Shown piece after piece: positions 43,547-45,397 of a DNA stretch of 45,397 nucleotides (position 1 is the stretch's first letter; every line of letters starts with the position of its first letter). The translations under genes and the position numbers were made by a program. This DNA comes from Candidatus Palauibacter rhopaloidicola. GTDB lineage: Bacteria > Gemmatimonadota > Gemmatimonadetes > Palauibacterales > Palauibacteraceae. Under the pieces are notes generated by a model. The model was not told the DNA's origin. It did no database searches and saw nothing but the letters and a program-made list of their open reading frames with translations. Location of the stretch: positions 1-45,397 of the forward strand of contig JAPPGH010000051.1 in NCBI GenBank assembly GCA_026914155.1, written 5' to 3'.

Positions 43547-43804
43547 ATGAAAGGTGGCAGCTTCCTCTTCATCATCACCACCAAGGCGTCGATGTGGGTT
43601 CTCGCGGTACTGCTCATCGGCCCGGACGTGGTCAGCTTCGCCTTGGCTGTGGAGACTGGAGGCGGTGGTTCGACGCTATGGCTCAGCCTCGCCGTCGCGG
43701 TCCTCGGCCCGCCTCTGGGGTGCGGGCCCGTCTCCCTCCTGCGCCGCAGCGTGGAGGCCCTGGAGAAGGCGGTAGGCGAGCTACCGCAGAGGACGACGCG
43801 CTGA
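43547..43804 (+). CDS. Small two-helix membrane protein, island gene
   Basis: This is an 85-aa protein with a strong ribosome site (GCAGGAGGCAAC before ATG). Two hydrophobic helices are seen: SFLFIITTKASMWVLAVLLIG with an extension, and LWLSLAVAVLGPPLGCGPV. A short charged C-terminal tail (LRRSVEALEKAVGELPQR) follows. No family is recognised. It precedes the Ntn hydrolase by 75 bases and probably forms one transcript with it. Overlapping open frames in other phases lack such a start. Confidence 0.6.
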   Translation: MKGGSFLFIITTKASMWVLAVLLIGPDVVSFALAVETGGGGSTLWLSLAVAVLGPPLGCGPVSLLRRSVEALEKAVGELPQRTTR

Positions 43805-43879
43805 TATTTTTTCTGCGTTCCAGTTGCCGTTCCGCACGAAGGCGGGAGAAGGTTCAATCGGGAAGGAGGGGTAGGGAAA

Positions 43880-44605
43880 ATGAGTCTAGCCGTTGCTGTA
43901 CGAGCAATCGACGGAATCGCGCTCGCCGCAGATACGCGGACGACCCTGACGAGCACGCAGAAGAAGTCTTCCGGCGGCGGCTCCGTGACCACGTCATACC
44001 CGGCATCAGATGGTGCCACGAAGTTGTTTCAGTTCCTCGGATTCGGAGTGAGCGTCGTTGGTAACCCAATCGTGGCGGGACGAAGCGTCGCTTCGCTGCT
44101 CCATGAGCTTGAGGCGGAAGTCATCAAGGAGATGGCCGACGCCGAACAGATGCTCACCGTGAAAGAGGCGGGAGAGAGAATCGGAAACGTTATCCGCCGG
44201 GAGTTGGCGGCAGCTTCCGAGCCTGGGGATGTCAACATCATGTGCTCAGGATTCGACGAAGCCGGCGCACCCACCACGGCCAAGGTTCATGTCCAAGGCG
44301 ACAAGATGACGATTCCTGCAGACCCGAATACGGGTATAGGGCTTGAGGCCGCCGGGGATAGCTCTGTCGTTCAGGCGTTGTGGGCGATGCCATCGGTAAA
44401 ATCCATGGGAGGAACCATGCTCCAGCTCCTCCCATTGTGCGACGTGGTAGACTACGCAAGATTCCTGATCGAGACGACGAGGGACTACCAGCGGTATCAC
44501 CTTCTACCACAAACGGTTGGCGGAGGAGTCGATATCGCAGTCATCGAACGCGGGCAGGGGTTCAAATGGATTCGAAGAGCAGATCGCCTAAACGGGGGGA
44601 GGTGA
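43880..44605 (+). CDS. Proteasome-like Ntn hydrolase with N-terminal Ser
   Basis: This is a 241-aa protein starting MSLAVAVRAIDGIALAADTRTTL. If Met is removed, Ser is residue 1, Asp17 and Arg19 fall exactly where proteasome beta and HslV subunits have Asp17 and the conserved basic residue, and Lys in ATKLFQFLGFGVSVVGN aligns with the active-site Lys33 region after an insertion of about 14 residues. CSGFDEAGAPTTAKVHV later resembles the family's middle strand. Related bacterial proteins include HslV and Anbu, which use Thr. AAGGAGG lies upstream of the ATG, at a longer than usual distance. The ring or partner it would need is not seen. Confidence 0.65.
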   Translation: MSLAVAVRAIDGIALAADTRTTLTSTQKKSSGGGSVTTSYPASDGATKLFQFLGFGVSVVGNPIVAGRSVASLLHELEAEVIKEMADAEQMLTVKEAGERIGNVIRRELAAASEPGDVNIMCSGFDEAGAPTTAKVHVQGDKMTIPADPNTGIGLEAAGDSSVVQALWAMPSVKSMGGTMLQLLPLCDVVDYARFLIETTRDYQRYHLLPQTVGGGVDIAVIERGQGFKWIRRADRLNGGR

Positions 44606-44775
44606 TTGAGGAGGAGTTGCGGGTCCATGTCGGAGACATAACGTCGGTGAACATCGCCGCAGGTACGGGATTGGTCGGCGGGGTCCTGCGCCGTCGCCAA
44701 GCCCCGGACGAGACCCCCCGGACGCTTAGCGTCCGGCCGCGTCCAGGTGAACCTAGCGTAATCATCCGGTCCTGA
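44566..44775 (+). CDS. Small island protein, overlaps the Ntn hydrolase gene
   Basis: This is a 69-aa protein in a second frame, starting at ATG 44566 with AGGGG upstream. It shares 40 bases with the preceding gene's end. The sequence (MDSKSRSPKRGEVIEEELRV and on) is mixed acidic and basic without a membrane segment or known motif. Overlap suggests translation coupling, but the size makes it uncertain. Confidence 0.45.
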   Translation: MDSKSRSPKRGEVIEEELRVHVGDITSVNIAAGTGLVGGVLRRRQAPDETPRTLSVRPRPGEPSVIIRS

Positions 44776-44823
44776 TTTCCTTAGCCAACCAGATCTCGAC
44801 AGAAGTAGCCACCTGCACGCACC

Positions 44824-45046
44824 ATTCTGGACCAGGTGTTGGGCTTCCGGCCCGACTTCATCGAACACCAACTGGCGCACCGCGTCAGGGACCCTCTCGG
44901 CCGCGCTTACAACCGCACCAAGTTCCTGCCCGAGCGGATAACACATGATGCAGACTTGGGCCGACTATCTGGGCCGGCTTCGGGCGGGAGAGGTCGATCC
45001 GGGGACCCTCGGAGTGGCGGGGCACCCCCACCAGCGAGCGCCGTAA
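44824..45046 (+). pseudogene. C-terminal remnant of a P4-type tyrosine integrase
   Basis: FRPDFIEHQLAHRVRDPLGR and AYNRTKFLPER match the C-terminal end of P4-like phage integrases (QLAH and AYNR...LPER). After LPER at about 44937 a +1 frameshift continues as MMQTWADYLGRLRAGEVDPG, the usual closing segment, to TAA at 45044-45046. The catalytic domain upstream is missing, and the piece carrying the nucleophilic Tyr is intact only in outline. It is a decayed integrase and supports an integrated island. Confidence 0.78.
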
Positions 45047-45397
45047 CTCAGTAGCATCGAGAAAGGCCGATTCCGCGCATCCGGCCTTCCTCCTGCAGGT
45101 AGCCGATCCCTAGAACCTGCCCGATCACTGGCGGTCCGCACAGTTCGGGATCGAGGCGCCACGGTGGCGATGGGAGACGTCGCCGTCGCCGCCCGATCCG
45201 CCTCCGGGACGACGCTGGAACCCGTGAGACATCGCCATTCTCGCCGAGGTTGACACCGCCCGAAACGACCCCCCGACTGTAGGTTATGGCGACTCCAACG
45301 ATCCCGGATTCCGTGCCTCGGCGTACGGTCTTGCCCGCTACGGCGGGAGAGCCAGCCCACCCTTTGGGGCCACGCTCCGCGAGTCCCCGGCAGGGGC
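45047..45397. other. Right end of the window without identified gene
   Basis: About 350 bases follow the integrase remnant. No reading frame shows a recognisable family or a ribosome site. No copy of the tRNA-Ala 3' end is seen here, so the far end of the island is not in view. Confidence 0.5.

Noticed and set aside
42829..44019. Leftward open frame of 396 codons across the IS1595 remnant
   Set aside because: Only short parts of it match a transposase, and the rest continues in other frames, so it is a decayed gene and not one intact protein.
44965..45360. Leftward open frame at the right edge
   Set aside because: It is Arg-rich without start signal or motif, and its end lies over the integrase remnant.
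40982..45397. CRISPR array in the island
   Set aside because: No regularly spaced direct repeats are seen there or elsewhere in the window.

Overview
The window is a GC-rich bacterial chromosome segment. It contains 38 protein-coding genes that I can support, eight tRNA genes and two decayed mobile-element genes. The style suggests a member of Gemmatimonadota or a close relative, but this is an inference from gene content. The clues are an abundance of secreted metallo- and amidohydrolases, an LVIVD-type propeller protein, Tat-exported copper oxidases and many GTG starts with overlapping genes. No rRNA or taxonomic marker is present to settle it.

Layout. Bases 1-6660 run rightward: an S9 peptidase cut by the left edge, an enoyl-CoA hydratase, and a coupled pair of exported amidohydrolases, with a small leftward coiled-coil membrane protein between. 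A leftward ferritin faces a long rightward housekeeping and protease run (7441-17644): glycyl-tRNA synthetase, M3-like peptidase, alpha/beta hydrolase, sodium:neurotransmitter-type symporter, zincin, site-2 protease, endonuclease III, epoxyqueuosine reductase and a fatty-acid desaturase with an odd basic tail. Bases 17744-26779 form a metal-handling block. A perfect 22-bp palindrome precedes a Tat-exported two-domain multicopper oxidase that overlaps a ZIP metal transporter. DoxX, a small His/Cys secreted protein and a CusCBA-type copper/silver efflux system follow.

Bases 26802-38224 run leftward: an NTF2-like protein, a PfkB kinase fused to an HhH-glycosylase-like domain, an LVIVD propeller protein, a second (three-domain) multicopper oxidase with an adjacent secreted protein, a Tat-exported intradiol dioxygenase, FxsA, a SufT-like protein, an FAD reductase, an NTF2-like lipoprotein, an alpha/beta hydrolase and a PduO-type cobalamin adenosyltransferase. 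A rightward gamma-glutamyltransferase (38295-40091) follows. The promoter of a tRNA cluster (fMet, Asn, Phe, Trp, Thr, Arg, Glu, Ala) overlaps its stop codon.

From 40982 to the right edge the sequence changes character. It is less GC-rich in places, its genes are orphans, and it carries a decayed IS1595-type transposase and the C-terminal remnant of a P4-type tyrosine integrase. I read this as a genomic island next to tRNA-Ala. Its cargo is a three-gene overlapping cassette (NlpC/P60-like cysteine hydrolase, unknown protein, DUF6941-like protein) and a second cassette (two-helix membrane protein, proteasome-like Ntn hydrolase with Ser in place of Thr as putative nucleophile, small basic protein). 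Together with the MCO-ZIP pair and the PfkB-glycosylase fusion, these are the most novel parts of the window.
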